Of a DNA stretch of 29,624 bases, positions 15,735 to 24,943 are shown in pieces (position 1 is the first letter of the stretch; every line of letters begins with the position of its first letter). The position numbers were made by a program, and so were the translations under genes. The notes below the pieces were generated by a model, which was given only the letters and a program-made list of their open reading frames with translations, was not told where the DNA came from and ran no database searches. This DNA comes from an uncultured Oscillospiraceae bacterium (GTDB taxonomy: Bacteria > Bacillota > Clostridia > Oscillospirales > Oscillospiraceae): positions 1 through 29,624 of the forward strand of contig CAKTOW010000022.1 of assembly GCA_934590325.1 (NCBI GenBank). The letters run 5' to 3'.

Positions 15735-15850
15735 TGCGTTCCAAAGACAGCAGGTGGCTCCGGCCGTAAATCCTGCCGAGGATGGCAAATCGTTTTGATT
15801 GCTTTTCACCGTCCTCATGTCCTTTGGCATGGGGACGGTTTCCTTTTTTG
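15735..15850 (+). promoter_or_regulatory. L10-type ribosomal protein leader with attenuator
   Basis: The transcript contains CAGCAGGTGGC followed by AAATCCTGCCGAGG, the conserved core of the L10 leader in Firmicutes, which is bound by the L10(L12)4 complex. Downstream, ACCGTCCTCATG (15808-15819) pairs with CATGGGGACGGT (15828-15839) and is followed by TTCCTTTTTT, an intrinsic terminator. Excess L10-L12 would favour the terminator. Confidence 0.85.
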
Positions 15851-15886
15851 AACGCACCGAAATTCTAACGGAGGTGAAATCAAAGA

Positions 15887-16396
15887 ATGCCCAACGCAAA
15901 GGTTCTGTCTGAAAAGCAGGCGATCGTGGCGGCGCTGACCGACAAGCTGCAGAATGCGGCTGCCGGCATCATCGTTGATTACAAGGGCATCACCGTGGCG
16001 GAGGATACCGAGCTGCGTGCTGAGTGCCGTAAGAACAACATTGAATACGCTGTCATCAAGAACACCCTGCTGCGTTTCGCTTTCAACAACTGCGGTCTGA
16101 ACGAACTGGACGATCAGCTCAACGGTACCACTTCTCTGGCTATCTGCGCTGATGATCCCGTCGCCCCCGCTCGCGTGATGGCGGACTACGCTAAGAAGCT
16201 GAAGGACAAGTTCGAGATCAAGGGCGGCTTCATGGAAGGCAAGGTCGTTTCCATGGACACCGTGAACGCTCTCGCGTCCATCCCCGCACTGCCCGTGCTG
16301 CAGGCGCAGGTCCTGGGCACCATGCTGGCCCCCATTTCCGGCCTGGCTTGCGTGCTGAAGCAGATCGCCGAGAAGAACGGCGCTGCCGCCGAGTAA
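15887..16396 (+). CDS. rplJ: 50S ribosomal protein L10
   Basis: ATG at 15887 follows CGGAGGTGA. The 169-aa protein starts MPNAKVLSEKQAIVAALTDK and has the L10 core (GIIVDYKGITVAEDTELR, YAVIKNTLLRFAF, IKGGFMEGKVVS) and a C-terminal helix that binds L7/L12 dimers (LACVLKQIAEKNGAAAE). It anchors the L12 stalk and probably regulates its own operon through the leader upstream. Confidence 0.98.
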   Translation: MPNAKVLSEKQAIVAALTDKLQNAAAGIIVDYKGITVAEDTELRAECRKNNIEYAVIKNTLLRFAFNNCGLNELDDQLNGTTSLAICADDPVAPARVMADYAKKLKDKFEIKGGFMEGKVVSMDTVNALASIPALPVLQAQVLGTMLAPISGLACVLKQIAEKNGAAAE

Positions 16397-16472
16397 TTCC
16401 GGCACCCTTTCCCCGCGGGTGGACGCCCGCCACATAATTTTACAAAAATCTCAAAAATAGGAGGCTATCACA

Positions 16473-16844
16473 ATGTCTGAGAAGATTACTGCTATGATCG
16501 AAGAGATCAAGGGTTTGACCGTCCTGGAGCTGTCCGAGCTGGTGCACGCTCTGGAGGAGGAGTTCGGCGTTTCCGCCGCTGCCATGGCTGCTCCCGCTGC
16601 CGGCGCTGCTGCTCCCGCTGCTGAGGAGAAGACCGAGTTTGACGTGGTTCTGGCTGGCTTCGATGCCGCTCAGAAGATCAAGGTCATCAAGGTCGTCCGC
16701 GAGATCACCGGTCTGGGTCTGGCCGAGGCCAAGGCTGCCGTTGAGGGCGTGCCTCACACCCTGAAGGAAGGCCTGTCCAAGGACGATGCCGAGGCTATGA
16801 AGAAGCAGGTCGAAGAGGCTGGCGGCAAGGTCGAGCTGAAGTAA
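16473..16844 (+). CDS. rplL: 50S ribosomal protein L7/L12
   Basis: ATG at 16473 follows AGGAGGCT. The 123-aa protein has the N-terminal dimerisation domain (1-35), an Ala-rich hinge ([18 protein letters not shown]) and the globular domain ([11 protein letters not shown]...[23 protein letters not shown]...), all standard. A strong terminator follows directly, and rpoB, which usually comes next in Firmicutes, is absent. Confidence 0.98.
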   Translation: MSEKITAMIEEIKGLTVLELSELVHALEEEFGVSAAAMAAPAAGAAAPAAEEKTEFDVVLAGFDAAQKIKVIKVVREITGLGLAEAKAAVEGVPHTLKEGLSKDDAEAMKKQVEEAGGKVELK

Positions 16845-16860
16845 GTAAATACTTCTTTAT

Positions 16861-16894
16861 AAAAGTCCCTCCGCAGCTGCGGAGGGACTTTTTT
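16861..16894 (+). terminator. Strong terminator after rplL
   Basis: AAAAGTCCCTCCGCAG (16861-16876) pairs perfectly with CTGCGGAGGGACTTTT, followed by further T. It ends the ribosomal operon and separates it from the convergent minus-strand operon. Confidence 0.95.
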
Positions 16895-16904
16895 GCGCAA
16901 TAAG

Positions 16905-16933
16905 CAGCCCCTCCGGTGGGACCGGAGGGGCTG
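16905..16933 (-). terminator. Hairpin at the end of the dnaG-rpoD operon
   Basis: CAGCCCCTCCGGT / ACCGGAGGGGCTG is a perfect 13-bp stem with a GGG loop, 5 bases past the stop of the last gene on the minus strand. The T-run is poor, so its efficiency is uncertain. Confidence 0.6.
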
Positions 16934-16937
16934 TTTG

Positions 16938-17750
16938 TTATCCGTGCTTTCGCCGCAGGCGGCGGCAGGCAAGACCGGCCGCGCCCAGCAGGATCGCCGC
17001 GGCGGCGATGATGCAGCCGGTATGGCGGGCGGGTGCGGCCGCGGGCTGCCACGCGGCGTACAGCGTTATGTCGAAGGTCACGGGCGCGCCGGGCTCCCAC
17101 GGTATGGTCAGGTCGAAGTCCGTGTACCAACCGGCGAAGGTATAGCCGGCCCGCACGGGCATCGGCACATCGGTCAAGGGCTGTCCGTACTGCATGGTCA
17201 GCGGCGCTATGGCGCTGCCGCCGTTGGTCTCGAAGGACACACGGCACTGCTCCGACACCACCACGACGGCGTCCCGGGCAGATACAGGGTAGAAGGACAT
17301 ACCGTCCCGGGAGGACACGCTGTAGTCGCTGCTGCATATAGCGGACGCGCCGCCGGAGGCCAGTACCTCCAGCTGGAAGGAGCCGATGACGGTGTCCTCC
17401 GCCCATTCGGTGCCGTCACCGAAAGCCACATAGCCCAGATACAGCGCCTGCCGCCCGTCCCGCAGGGTGAGCAGGGGAGAGGCCTCTACCTCGCCGCGCA
17501 GCAGCAGGCTGTCCGGCTGGAAGGCGAAGAACGCCGGGTCAAAGACGACCGCGTCCTGCATGGCGTACATGGTGCTGCCGCCCGCCGTGCGGTGCAGTGT
17601 CAGCGACACTGTGACAGTGTCGCCGGCCGCGGCGCGGCAGCGCTCGCCGCCGTTAACAGTCACTGCGAACGTGTATGCCCGGTCGTCGCCGAAGGCGACA
17701 GCGGGCAGCAGCATCAGCACCAGGAGCAGCGCCGTAAGTAACCGCTTCAT
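16938..17750 (-). CDS. Secreted surface protein: cohesin-like domain plus InlB B-repeat
   Basis: ATG at 17750 lies 10 bases after the rpoD stop, with no good SD, so translation is probably coupled. The 270-aa protein has a signal peptide (1-21, MKRLLTALLLVLMLLPAVAF) and a beta-rich domain (about 22-165) that looks cohesin-like (GDTVTVSLTL near its start, then a VFDPAFFAFQPD strand pair). An InlB B-repeat follows (about 168-236: VSFETNGGSAIAPL, GYTFAGWYTDFDLTIPW, TLYAAW), then a C-terminal TM helix (about 243-262) and a basic RRLRRKHG tail. PARHTG just before the TM could be a degenerate sorting signal. The protein is exposed on the surface, perhaps for adhesion or protein binding. Confidence 0.8.
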   Translation of the reverse strand: MKRLLTALLLVLMLLPAVAFGDDRAYTFAVTVNGGERCRAAAGDTVTVSLTLHRTAGGSTMYAMQDAVVFDPAFFAFQPDSLLLRGEVEASPLLTLRDGRQALYLGYVAFGDGTEWAEDTVIGSFQLEVLASGGASAICSSDYSVSSRDGMSFYPVSARDAVVVVSEQCRVSFETNGGSAIAPLTMQYGQPLTDVPMPVRAGYTFAGWYTDFDLTIPWEPGAPVTFDITLYAAWQPAAAPARHTGCIIAAAAILLGAAGLACRRLRRKHG

Positions 17751-17760
17751 AGCTGTGTAC

Positions 17761-19106
<1,346 letters not shown>

Positions 19107-19110
<4 letters not shown>

Positions 19111-20876
19111 GTTCGCTTTCCTCCGTAACCTTTTTTGTCTTTATAAGTCTCTTGCGCCGCCGCCAGCGGGTCGAAGCCGGCGGAGCGCTTGGCGTATTCC
19201 TCTTTGATGATGCGTATGTAGTCAGCCAGTGCCTGCGGCGCGTTGGCCGCGGATTCCGGCCGCTGCAGCAGAGCGGTCAGGTGGTCCATCTCCTCCGGCT
19301 GCAACACGGCGGCCAGCGTCGCCATGTTGATGTGTCCCTTCCGCCGCCACAGCTCGTCGTAGATATGCCCCAGCAGCGGCGAGGAAAATTCCTCCGCCCC
19401 CACGGGTATCTCGTCGGGGAACAGGCTGTCGTCCTGCATCAGCAGGCGTATCATGCCTTCCTCGGCCATGGCGCTGCGCAGATTCTGATAGCGCATGTTC
19501 CGGCCCGCCGGCTGCAGCATGAGGGAGGGGTTCATCTCCTGCTTTTCCCGCCGCCGCCAGGCCTTGGCCCGGCGCCGCTTGCCGGCGCGCTCCACCTCCA
19601 GCCGCATGGCGTCCACCGGCAGTCCCGCCGCCTCGGCGGCCCGGGCGGTGTAGACCTCCCGCTCCACCGGATCGCCGAGTTTACATAACGCTTCCGCTAT
19701 CTCCCCGGCGTAGGCGATGCGCCCCTTGTCGTCCTTCAGGTCGTGCTTCTCCGCGATCTCCGACATGGTGAACTCCACGCCGTTGGCGCTGCCGGACAGC
19801 AGCTTCTCGAAAGCGTCGCGGCCCTGGAACTTGATGAAATCGTCCGCGTCCTGTTTAACATACTCCCCGTTTTCCAGCCGCTTGGGCAGCCGCAGCACCC
19901 GCACCTTGAAGTCCGTGTCCTGCAGCAGCGCCAGCGCCCGCTCGGTGGCCATCTGCCCCGCGTTGTCGTTGTCGTAGCATAGCACCAGCTCCTTGGTGAA
20001 CCGGCCCAGCAGCCGTATCTGCTCCTGGGTCAGCGCCGTGCCCATGGATGCCACTGCGTTGTCGAAGCCCGCCTGGTGCAGTGTCACCACGTCCAGGTTG
20101 CCCTCGCACAGGATGATGTTGGGCCGCTTCGTCTTTTTGGCCAGGTTGAGGCCGTACAGCACCCGCCGCTTGCTGAAAGCCAGGGTTTCGGTGCTGTTCA
20201 TGTATTTGGGCATCGAGTTGTCGATGACGCGGCTGCCGAAGCCCACCACGTCGCCCCTGACGTCGATGACCGGCAGCATCAGCCGGTTGCGGAACTTGTC
20301 GTAGATGCCGCCGTTTTTCCCGGCCACCGCCAGTCCCGATGCCAGCAGCTCGTTCTTGCTGTAGCCCTTGGCCCGCATGGCCTTGGACAGGGCGTCCCAC
20401 TGGTCCAGCGACGCGCCCATGCCGAACCGCACCGCGATGCCCCTGCGTATCTGCCGCTTGTCCAGATACGCCTGCACCGCCGCGCCCTGGGGCTGCTGCA
20501 GCTGGTCGTAGTACCACCGTGCCGCCGTCCGGTTCAGCTCCAGTATCCGCCGCCGCAGGCGGTCGGTGCTGGTCTGTTCCTCCTCGGCCGGCAGGGGGAT
20601 GTTGGCGCGCTTGGCCAGAAACGCCACCGCCTCGGGGAACGACAGGCCTTCGATCTCCATGATGAAGTTGATGACGCCGCCGCCCTTTTTGCAGCCGAAG
20701 CAGTGGTATATCTGCTTGTCCGGCGCCACGGAGAAGGAGGGGGTCTTTTCATTGTGGAAGGGGCACAGGCCGAACAGGTTGGAGCCCTTTCGGGTCAGCG
20801 CCACATAGCTGGATACCACGTCCACGATGTCGTTGCGCGACACGACTTCTTCCAGAAACGATTCGCCGAAACGCAT
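19107..20876 (-). CDS. dnaG: DNA primase
   Basis: ATG at 20876 follows AAAGGAGGG; the longer frame to 20927 has no SD. The 589-aa protein has an N-terminal CHC2 zinc finger with C38, H41, C59 and C62 ([23 protein letters not shown]). The Toprim core (about 130-345) contains [16 protein letters not shown] (catalytic Glu) and [11 protein letters not shown] (metal-binding Asp). The C-terminal region (about 440-589) is the helicase-binding domain. It makes RNA primers at the replication fork with DnaB. It is the first gene of a dnaG-rpoD-surface protein operon. Confidence 0.98.
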
Positions 20877-21004
20877 GAAAGCCCTCCTTTCCCGCCGCGC
20901 CCCCGGCGCAGCAAAATCATTGCACAATATACTATACCAAAAAACTCCCTGAAATCCTCTTTTTCCGCGAAAGTTTTTGTAAAAAATGAAACGTTAAAAA
21001 CGCA

Positions 21005-21084
21005 CATCCCCGGCCGCAGGCCGGGGATATTTATTTATCTCACCCCGCAGGGGTGAGGGATTATCTGTCCGCGGCGCCAGCCGC
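21005..21084. repeat. Composite palindrome block, copy 1
   Basis: Three hairpins occur in fixed order: ATCCCCGGCC/GGCCGGGGAT, CTCACCCC/GGGGTGAG and a TCTGTCCGCGGCG...CAGCCGC unit. The same order with a few substitutions lies at 24669-24752, and the first hairpin alone is also at 28582-28606. Confidence 0.75.
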
Positions 21085-21161
21085 CACCTACCAAAGCCCC
21101 TGCGGAGCAGGGCTTTGGCGCGATTTGATAATCGCTCACCCCAGGAGGGGTGATACGAAAG

Positions 21162-21189
21162 AGGGGAGGCGCGCACGCCTCCCCTTTTT
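21162..21189 (+). terminator. Hairpin with T-run
   Basis: AGGGGAGGCG (21162-21171) pairs with CGCCTCCCCT (21176-21185) and is followed by TTTT. No gene upstream on the plus strand needs it, so it may belong to the palindrome chain. Confidence 0.55.
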
Positions 21190-21214
21190 CGCCGTTTTAA
21201 GGATGGGGGATTTT

Positions 21215-21295
21215 CAAGGGGGAAGGGAAATACGGGATCCCTTCCCCCTTGAATGGCGTTTTTGGGTACTTTTGCCGCTACTGGCAAAAGTACCC
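21215..21295. repeat. Two long perfect inverted repeats
   Basis: CAAGGGGGAAGGGA (21215-21228) pairs with TCCCTTCCCCCTTG (21238-21251). GGGTACTTTTGCC (21264-21276) pairs with GGCAAAAGTACCC (21283-21295). Both are 13-14 bp perfect stems without T-runs. I recall the second from intergenic regions of other gut Clostridia, which suggests a dispersed REP-like element. Confidence 0.6.
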
Positions 21296-21298
21296 CGT

Positions 21299-21370
21299 CG
21301 GAGACAAAAAAGAAGACCTCCCATTCCTCCCGCGCCAGCGGGAGGAATAATTAAGCCTAAAAAAAGAAAG
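21299..21370. repeat. 72-bp exact repeat, copy 1
   Basis: This stretch is identical base for base to 28489-28560. It contains the hairpin CTCCCGC/GCGGGAG followed by AATAATTAAGCCTAAAAAAA. It directly abuts the terminator of paralog A. Its partner lies downstream of paralog C. Confidence 0.9.
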
Positions 21371-21396
21371 GCCCGGAGGGCCTTTCTCTTTTTTAG
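21359..21396 (-). terminator. Terminator of paralog A
   Basis: GAAAGGCCC (21366-21374) pairs with GGGCCTTTC (21378-21386), with seven T residues after it on the minus strand. The same hairpin with the same flanks ends paralog B (24899-24926). Confidence 0.85.
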
Positions 21397-21403
21397 GGGT
21401 TAA

Positions 21404-22258
21404 TTAGAACTCCTTCTTCTTGCCGATGACCACAGCGGACCCGGCGACGGAGGTCAGAGCCATGCCAACGTACATAGCGATACCGGCGTCGAAGGTCTTG
21501 GGGGAAGTGGTGTTACCGGTGGTGGTGGTAGTAGTGGTGCTACCAGCGGTCCAGTAAGCATACAGGTCGTCGTGACCGGCAACACCCTGGCTGTTGCTAC
21601 CAGCGGGGATAGCGGTCTTCTTGTTGGTTACATTCGCGGTCTGGGTGCAGTTCTTGCACTTTGCAGTACCGGTGATGACGCCGTTGGAATCCTTAGCGCT
21701 GGAAACCAGCTCAAAGACGTGACCAACGAAGTTGTAATCGGTGCCGTTAGTAGCTTCCTTGACGGAGACCAGGGAGCCGTTGTCCTGCAGCATATAAGTG
21801 ATGGAATTGGCATCGTACACATAGTACTTGTCACCGCTCTTGTAGAGCTTGGTCACACCATCGCCCAGGGTGATTTCACCGCACTTGGTGCCAGGATCGA
21901 CCTCGGTACCAACCAGCTGATAAGGGGTAGCGGGGCTGCTGGTAGAACGCAGATACTTGACAGTACCATCAACGCTCATGCGGAACTCAGCATTCTCGGT
22001 AGCCTCAACATAAGAGACAGCAGCCTCACCCTTCAGGGTGATGGTGTAATAACCACGCGTGCCAGAAACGAACTTACCGTCAACCTTGGTCTCGGTGGGG
22101 TTGGTGTAGGAAATGGTAGCGCCATCCAGGCTGACCTTCTCCCAAGCCTTGGTAGAGTTACTCCACTTATACGCATCGGTATAAGTCGCCGCGAAAGCGG
22201 TGGTGCACAGTGCCAGAGCCATGACCATGGCCAGCACAGTTGCAATGATCTTCTTCAT
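21404..22258 (-). CDS. Secreted, C-terminally anchored paralog A (constant ends, variable centre)
   Basis: ATG at 22258 follows ATGGAGGAAACAAAC; the ATG inside the SD region (22273) is rejected. The 284-aa protein has a signal peptide (MKKIIATVLAMVMALALCTT, cut after AFA) and a variable beta-rich region (25-230) with C126, H180 (GHVF) and C201/C204 (CKNC). A Thr-rich linker follows (240-251), then SPKTFDAG (252-259), a TM helix (about 260-279) and GKKKEF. The last 37 residues and the signal peptide are nearly identical in paralogs B and C, while the centres differ strongly. SPKTF-TM-KKK resembles [NS]PKTG sortase signals, with F in place of G. The likely location is the cell surface; the function is unknown. 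Confidence 0.85.
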   Translation of the reverse strand: MKKIIATVLAMVMALALCTTAFAATYTDAYKWSNSTKAWEKVSLDGATISYTNPTETKVDGKFVSGTRGYYTITLKGEAAVSYVEATENAEFRMSVDGTVKYLRSTSSPATPYQLVGTEVDPGTKCGEITLGDGVTKLYKSGDKYYVYDANSITYMLQDNGSLVSVKEATNGTDYNFVGHVFELVSSAKDSNGVITGTAKCKNCTQTANVTNKKTAIPAGSNSQGVAGHDDLYAYWTAGSTTTTTTTGNTTSPKTFDAGIAMYVGMALTSVAGSAVVIGKKKEF

Positions 22259-22318
22259 GTTTGTTTCCTCCATAAAATTTTGTTTGTGTCCGGCTCGACC
22301 TCCTTGCCCTCCCCCGCC

Positions 22319-22350
22319 GTTTACAACGTAAACATCATTATGTTGTAAAC
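22319..22350 (-). promoter_or_regulatory. Palindromic promoter/operator of paralog A
   Basis: Half-sites GTTTACAAC (22319-22327) and GTTGTAAAC (22342-22350) form a perfect dyad with an extra internal GTAAAC. On the minus strand the half-sites supply TTTACA (22349-22344) and TTGTAA (22326-22321) exactly 17 bases apart, so operator and promoter seem to coincide. The same 32 bases stand before paralog B, and all but the last base or two before C. Confidence 0.6.
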
Positions 22351-22534
22351 TTTTTTACGGCGTGTTTCTGCCAGTAATTGGAAGAAACAAGAGCAAAACC
22401 CCCGCCCCTCCGGGGCGGGGGTTTGCTCTGTTTTCCGTAAATTTTTACGGAGAAATTTGCTTTTGTGTCCGGTTGGACTTCGCATTTGCGAAGTCCAATT
22501 TTCGTTCACAGTTTGTTAACAATATTCTGCTGAC
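22351..22534 (-). repeat. Structured upstream block of paralog A, copy 1
   Basis: Together with the leader and operator, this sequence matches 25805-26077 over about 275 bp. It holds three hairpins: CCCCCGCCCC/GGGGCGGGGG (near 22400-22425), CCGTAAA/TTTACGG (near 22435-22455) and TTGGACTTCGCA/TGCGAAGTCCAA (near 22474-22500). Differences between the copies fall mostly in loops or keep pairing on the minus strand. Confidence 0.7.
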
Positions 22535-22623
22535 ATTATTTCCCAATTCCGGCCGTTTTCGGTCCGTTTTGCCCCGTCATTCCTACAAAATTTGTGCGCT
22601 AAAATCGTGCAGTTTGACAACAT

Positions 22624-22657
22624 AAAATCACAGCCGCCCGGAGGGTGGCTGTGATTT
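22624..22657 (-). terminator. Terminator of the sda-cupin operon
   Basis: AAATCACAGCC (22625-22635) pairs with GGCTGTGATTT (22647-22657), with TTTT on the minus strand at the far side. The loop half-pairs (CCC/GGG). Confidence 0.75.
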
Positions 22658-22658
22658 A

Positions 22659-22689
22659 GTTTACCATAATAACTATTATCGTCAACTTA
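22659..22689 (-). repeat. Stop-adjacent 31-nt repeated element, copy 2
   Basis: GTTTACCATAATA plus ATTATCGTCAACTTA covers the stop codon of the cupin gene and joins the terminator. It differs from the copy at 11538-11568 at only a few central positions. Confidence 0.75.
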
Positions 22690-23022
22690 CTTGGCGTCCG
22701 GAAGGACGGCGAACAGCACCAGCGGCTCCGCGCCGGTGTTGTCGATGCCGTGGGTGTGCCCCTCGGGACAGTAGTGGGTCATGCCGGCGGTCAGGGGTAC
22801 GTCCGCCCCATCGTCGTGGCAGACGCCGCTGCCGGACAGCACGTGGATGATCTCGCAGTTGCCGGTGTGGGTGTGCAGCCCGATGGACGCGCCCGCAGGC
22901 AGGGTCAGCGTCAGGATACGCCCCATGGCATCGCTGACGGCGGTGCGGACGTGGGCTTCGCCGACGCCGCCCTTGAAATGGGGCACGACGGTCGGTTCGA
23001 TGGCGTTAAAATCAAGCGTCAT
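22687..23022 (-). CDS. Small cupin-domain protein
   Basis: ATG at 23022 overlaps the sdaAA stop (ATGA) and follows GGAGGTAAC. The 111-aa single cupin has motif 1 around GLHTHTGNCEIIHVLSG (two His and one Glu as metal ligands) and motif 2 around HYCPEGHTHGIDNTG (a further His). It is probably a metal-binding beta-barrel. Its reaction or ligand is unknown. Coupling to L-serine dehydratase suggests a role in serine or pyruvate metabolism, perhaps as sensor or stabiliser. Confidence 0.85.
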   Translation of the reverse strand: MTLDFNAIEPTVVPHFKGGVGEAHVRTAVSDAMGRILTLTLPAGASIGLHTHTGNCEIIHVLSGSGVCHDDGADVPLTAGMTHYCPEGHTHGIDNTGAEPLVLFAVLPDAK

Positions 23023-23906
23023 TTCGTTACCTCCTGCGACTTGCGCATGTTCTCCTGTATGGCCGCGCCGGTGGGTGTGACGGCCAGACCGCCCAGCGCT
23101 GTTTCGCGGAACTCCACGGGCATGCGGCGCCCCACCTCGCCCATGGCGTCGATGACCTCGTCCACGGGGATGCGGCTGGTGATGCCCGCCATGGCCATGT
23201 CCGCCACGCTGACGGCGTTGACCGCGCCGATGACGTTCCGCTTGACGCAGGGCACCTCCACCAGCCCCGCCACGGGGTCGCAGATCAGGCCCATCAGGTT
23301 TTTCAGCGCCATGGCCACCGCGTGGCCGATCTGCTCGCCGGTGCCGCCCCGCAGGGCCACCAGCGCGCCCGCCGCCATGGCGGACGCCGTGCCTATCTCC
23401 GCCTGGCAGCCGCCGGAGGCCCCGGCGATGCATGCCCGGTAGGCGATGACCGCGCCGATGCCGCTGGCTACGTACAGCGCCTCCAGCAGCTGGTGCTGGC
23501 TGAGCTCCTCGTACTTGCACAGGGGCAGCAGCACCGCCGGCAGTACGCCGCAGGCGCCCGCCGTGGGCGCCGCCACGATGCGGCACATGCAGGCGTTGGA
23601 CTCCGCCATGGACAGCGCCTCGGCGATGACCTCGCTGATGTAGCCGCCGGACATGGCCTCGCCCCGCAGGCAGTACTGGCGCATTTTCATGCCGTCGCCG
23701 CCCACCAGGCCGCTGACGCTGCGGCGCCGGCCGGTGTAGCTGTCGGCGGCGTCGGACATGGCCTGCCACGTGATGAGCATTTTTGCCATGGACTGGTTCC
23801 GCGTCACCTGACGCTCGTCCATGTCGGTCTCCAGCACGATCTCCCAGAAGGGCTTGCCCTCCTGCTCCATGCGGTCAAATATTTCCTTCATCGAATCCAG
23901 AGCCAT
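23019..23906 (-). CDS. sdaAA: L-serine ammonia-lyase, iron-sulfur dependent, alpha subunit
   Basis: ATG at 23906 has AAGGAGG nine bases upstream; ATG at 23912 would be too close. The 295-aa protein contains SGGYISEVIAEALSMAESNACM, VAAPTAGACGVLP, ASGGCQAEIGTASAMAAGA and GLICDPVAGLVEVPCVKRN. C167, C209 and C220 have the same spacing (42 and 11) as the [4Fe-4S] ligands of the Legionella enzyme, the fourth coordination site serving the substrate. It turns L-serine into pyruvate and ammonia with the beta subunit. It overlaps sdaAB by 32 bases. Confidence 0.95.
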   Translation of the reverse strand: MALDSMKEIFDRMEQEGKPFWEIVLETDMDERQVTRNQSMAKMLITWQAMSDAADSYTGRRRSVSGLVGGDGMKMRQYCLRGEAMSGGYISEVIAEALSMAESNACMCRIVAAPTAGACGVLPAVLLPLCKYEELSQHQLLEALYVASGIGAVIAYRACIAGASGGCQAEIGTASAMAAGALVALRGGTGEQIGHAVAMALKNLMGLICDPVAGLVEVPCVKRNVIGAVNAVSVADMAMAGITSRIPVDEVIDAMGEVGRRMPVEFRETALGGLAVTPTGAAIQENMRKSQEVTK

Positions 23907-24576
23907 CGTCATCCTCCTCCTTGTCGTAGTAGGTCATGGACAGCACGCCCGGCAGCTCCGACAGGAAGGCCACCTGGCTGGGCTTCAGGTGCTGGTCCAC
24001 CTCGATGACCATCAGCGCGTCGCCGCCCCGCTTGTGGCGGTAAAGGCTCATGTTGGCCACGTTGATGCGCAGCTGGCTGAGTATGCTGGTGACGGCGGCC
24101 ACCGTGCCGCTGGCGTCCTCGTTGCGGATGACCAGCGTATTGAACATGCCGTTGAAGTTGACGTCGATGCCGTCCAGCTTGTTGACCATGATGCGGCCGC
24201 CGCCGATGGAGGACGCCTGCATGGTCAGTTTCTTGCTATCGGCGTCCCACGCCTCGATAACGGCGGTGTTGGGGTGCGCCTCGCGGAGCTTTATCTCGTC
24301 AATGGTGTAGGCCAGCCCGGCCTTCTGCGCCTCGGCAAAGGCGTCGGGCAGGCGGGGGTCGTCGGGCTTCATGCCCAGCAGGCCGCCCAGGAGCGCCCGG
24401 TCGGTGCCGTGCCCCGCGCCGGTCTCGGCAAAGGAGCCGTAGAGGTGGATGGCGGCCTTGACCGGGGGCTTGCCCAGCAGGGTGCGGGCCATGGCGCCGA
24501 TGCGCGCCGCCCCGGCGGTGTGGGAGCTGGAGGGGCCGATCATCACCGGGCCCAGTATCTCGAAAATGTCCAGCAT
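23875..24576 (-). CDS. sdaAB: L-serine ammonia-lyase, iron-sulfur dependent, beta subunit
   Basis: ATG at 24576 follows GAAAGGAG; upstream extension covers the promoter. The 233-aa protein starts MLDIFEILGPVMIGPSSSHT (the SSSHT substrate-contact motif), continues with AARIGAMAR and the linker domain, and ends in an ACT domain (about 148-222: NTLVIRNEDASGTVAAVTSI, NVANMSLYRHKRGGDALMVI). The ACT domain probably senses L-serine. It is the first gene of sdaAB-sdaAA-cupin. Confidence 0.95.
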   Translation of the reverse strand: MLDIFEILGPVMIGPSSSHTAGAARIGAMARTLLGKPPVKAAIHLYGSFAETGAGHGTDRALLGGLLGMKPDDPRLPDAFAEAQKAGLAYTIDEIKLREAHPNTAVIEAWDADSKKLTMQASSIGGGRIMVNKLDGIDVNFNGMFNTLVIRNEDASGTVAAVTSILSQLRINVANMSLYRHKRGGDALMVIEVDQHLKPSQVAFLSELPGVLSMTYYDKEEDDDGSGFDEGNI

Positions 24577-24608
24577 AGCAGTAACTCCTTTCAGAGTGTG
24601 TCGAGGGT

Positions 24609-24637
24609 ATTGTACCACATGACGCCGGGTTCTACAA
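24609..24637 (-). promoter_or_regulatory. Promoter of the sda operon
   Basis: On the minus strand TTGTAG (24637-24632) and TACAAT (24614-24609) are 17 bases apart, about 33 bases before the sdaAB start. Confidence 0.7.
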
Positions 24638-24663
24638 TAAAAAAGACCGCAGGAAAACAAAAA

Positions 24664-24940
24664 GCGCATATCCCCGGCCGAAGGCCGGGGATAATTATTT
24701 ACCTCACCCCGCAGGGGTGGGGTATTATCTGTCCGCGGCGGCAGCCGCGGGCTAAGTAAGCCTAAAAAAATGGCCCCAATAATAAGCTCTTATCCCGCCC
24801 CCGGAGGGGGCGGAATAATTAAGCACAAAAAAAAGAAGCACCCGGAGGAAAAATCATCTTAATCTGTCCGCGCCGATAGGCGCGGGCTAATTAAGCCTAA
24901 AAAAAGAAAGGCCCGGAGGGCCTTTCTCTTTTTTAGGGGT
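24664..24940. repeat. Palindrome array downstream of paralog B
   Basis: This 280-bp gene-free stretch is a chain of hairpins: TATCCCCGGCC/GGCCGGGGATA (24669-24693), CTCACCCC/GGGGTGGG, a TCTGTCCGCGGCGG unit (about 24728-24750), CCGCCCCC/GGGGGCGG (about 24795-24811), a TCTGTCCGCGCC/GGCGCGG unit (about 24863-24888), then the B terminator. Most end in a TAATTAAGC-type spacer and an A-run (T-run on the minus strand). The modules recur downstream of paralogs A and C in other combinations. Confidence 0.75.
24899..24926 (-). terminator. Terminator of paralog B
   Basis: GAAAGGCCC / GGGCCTTTC with GGA loop and seven T residues on the minus strand, identical to that of paralog A. Confidence 0.85.
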
Positions 24941-24943
24941 TAA

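Larger units (their letters stand above)
20877..21403. other. Palindrome-rich intergenic region between dnaG and paralog A
   Basis: There is no gene here. The stretch near dnaG has a TATAGT-like -10 on the minus strand (about 20927-20932) with a weak -35. The rest is a chain of inverted repeats, listed separately: a composite palindrome block (21005-21084), AGGGGAGGCG/CGCCTCCCCT (21162-21185), CAAGGGGGAAGGGA/TCCCTTCCCCCTTG (21215-21251), GGGTACTTTTGCC/GGCAAAAGTACCC (21264-21295), and a 72-bp unit shared with 28489-28560. Confidence 0.7.

Noticed and set aside
24664..24940. CRISPR array
   Set aside because: The repeats are hairpins of different sequence with irregular spacing, no unique spacers of constant length, and no cas genes.
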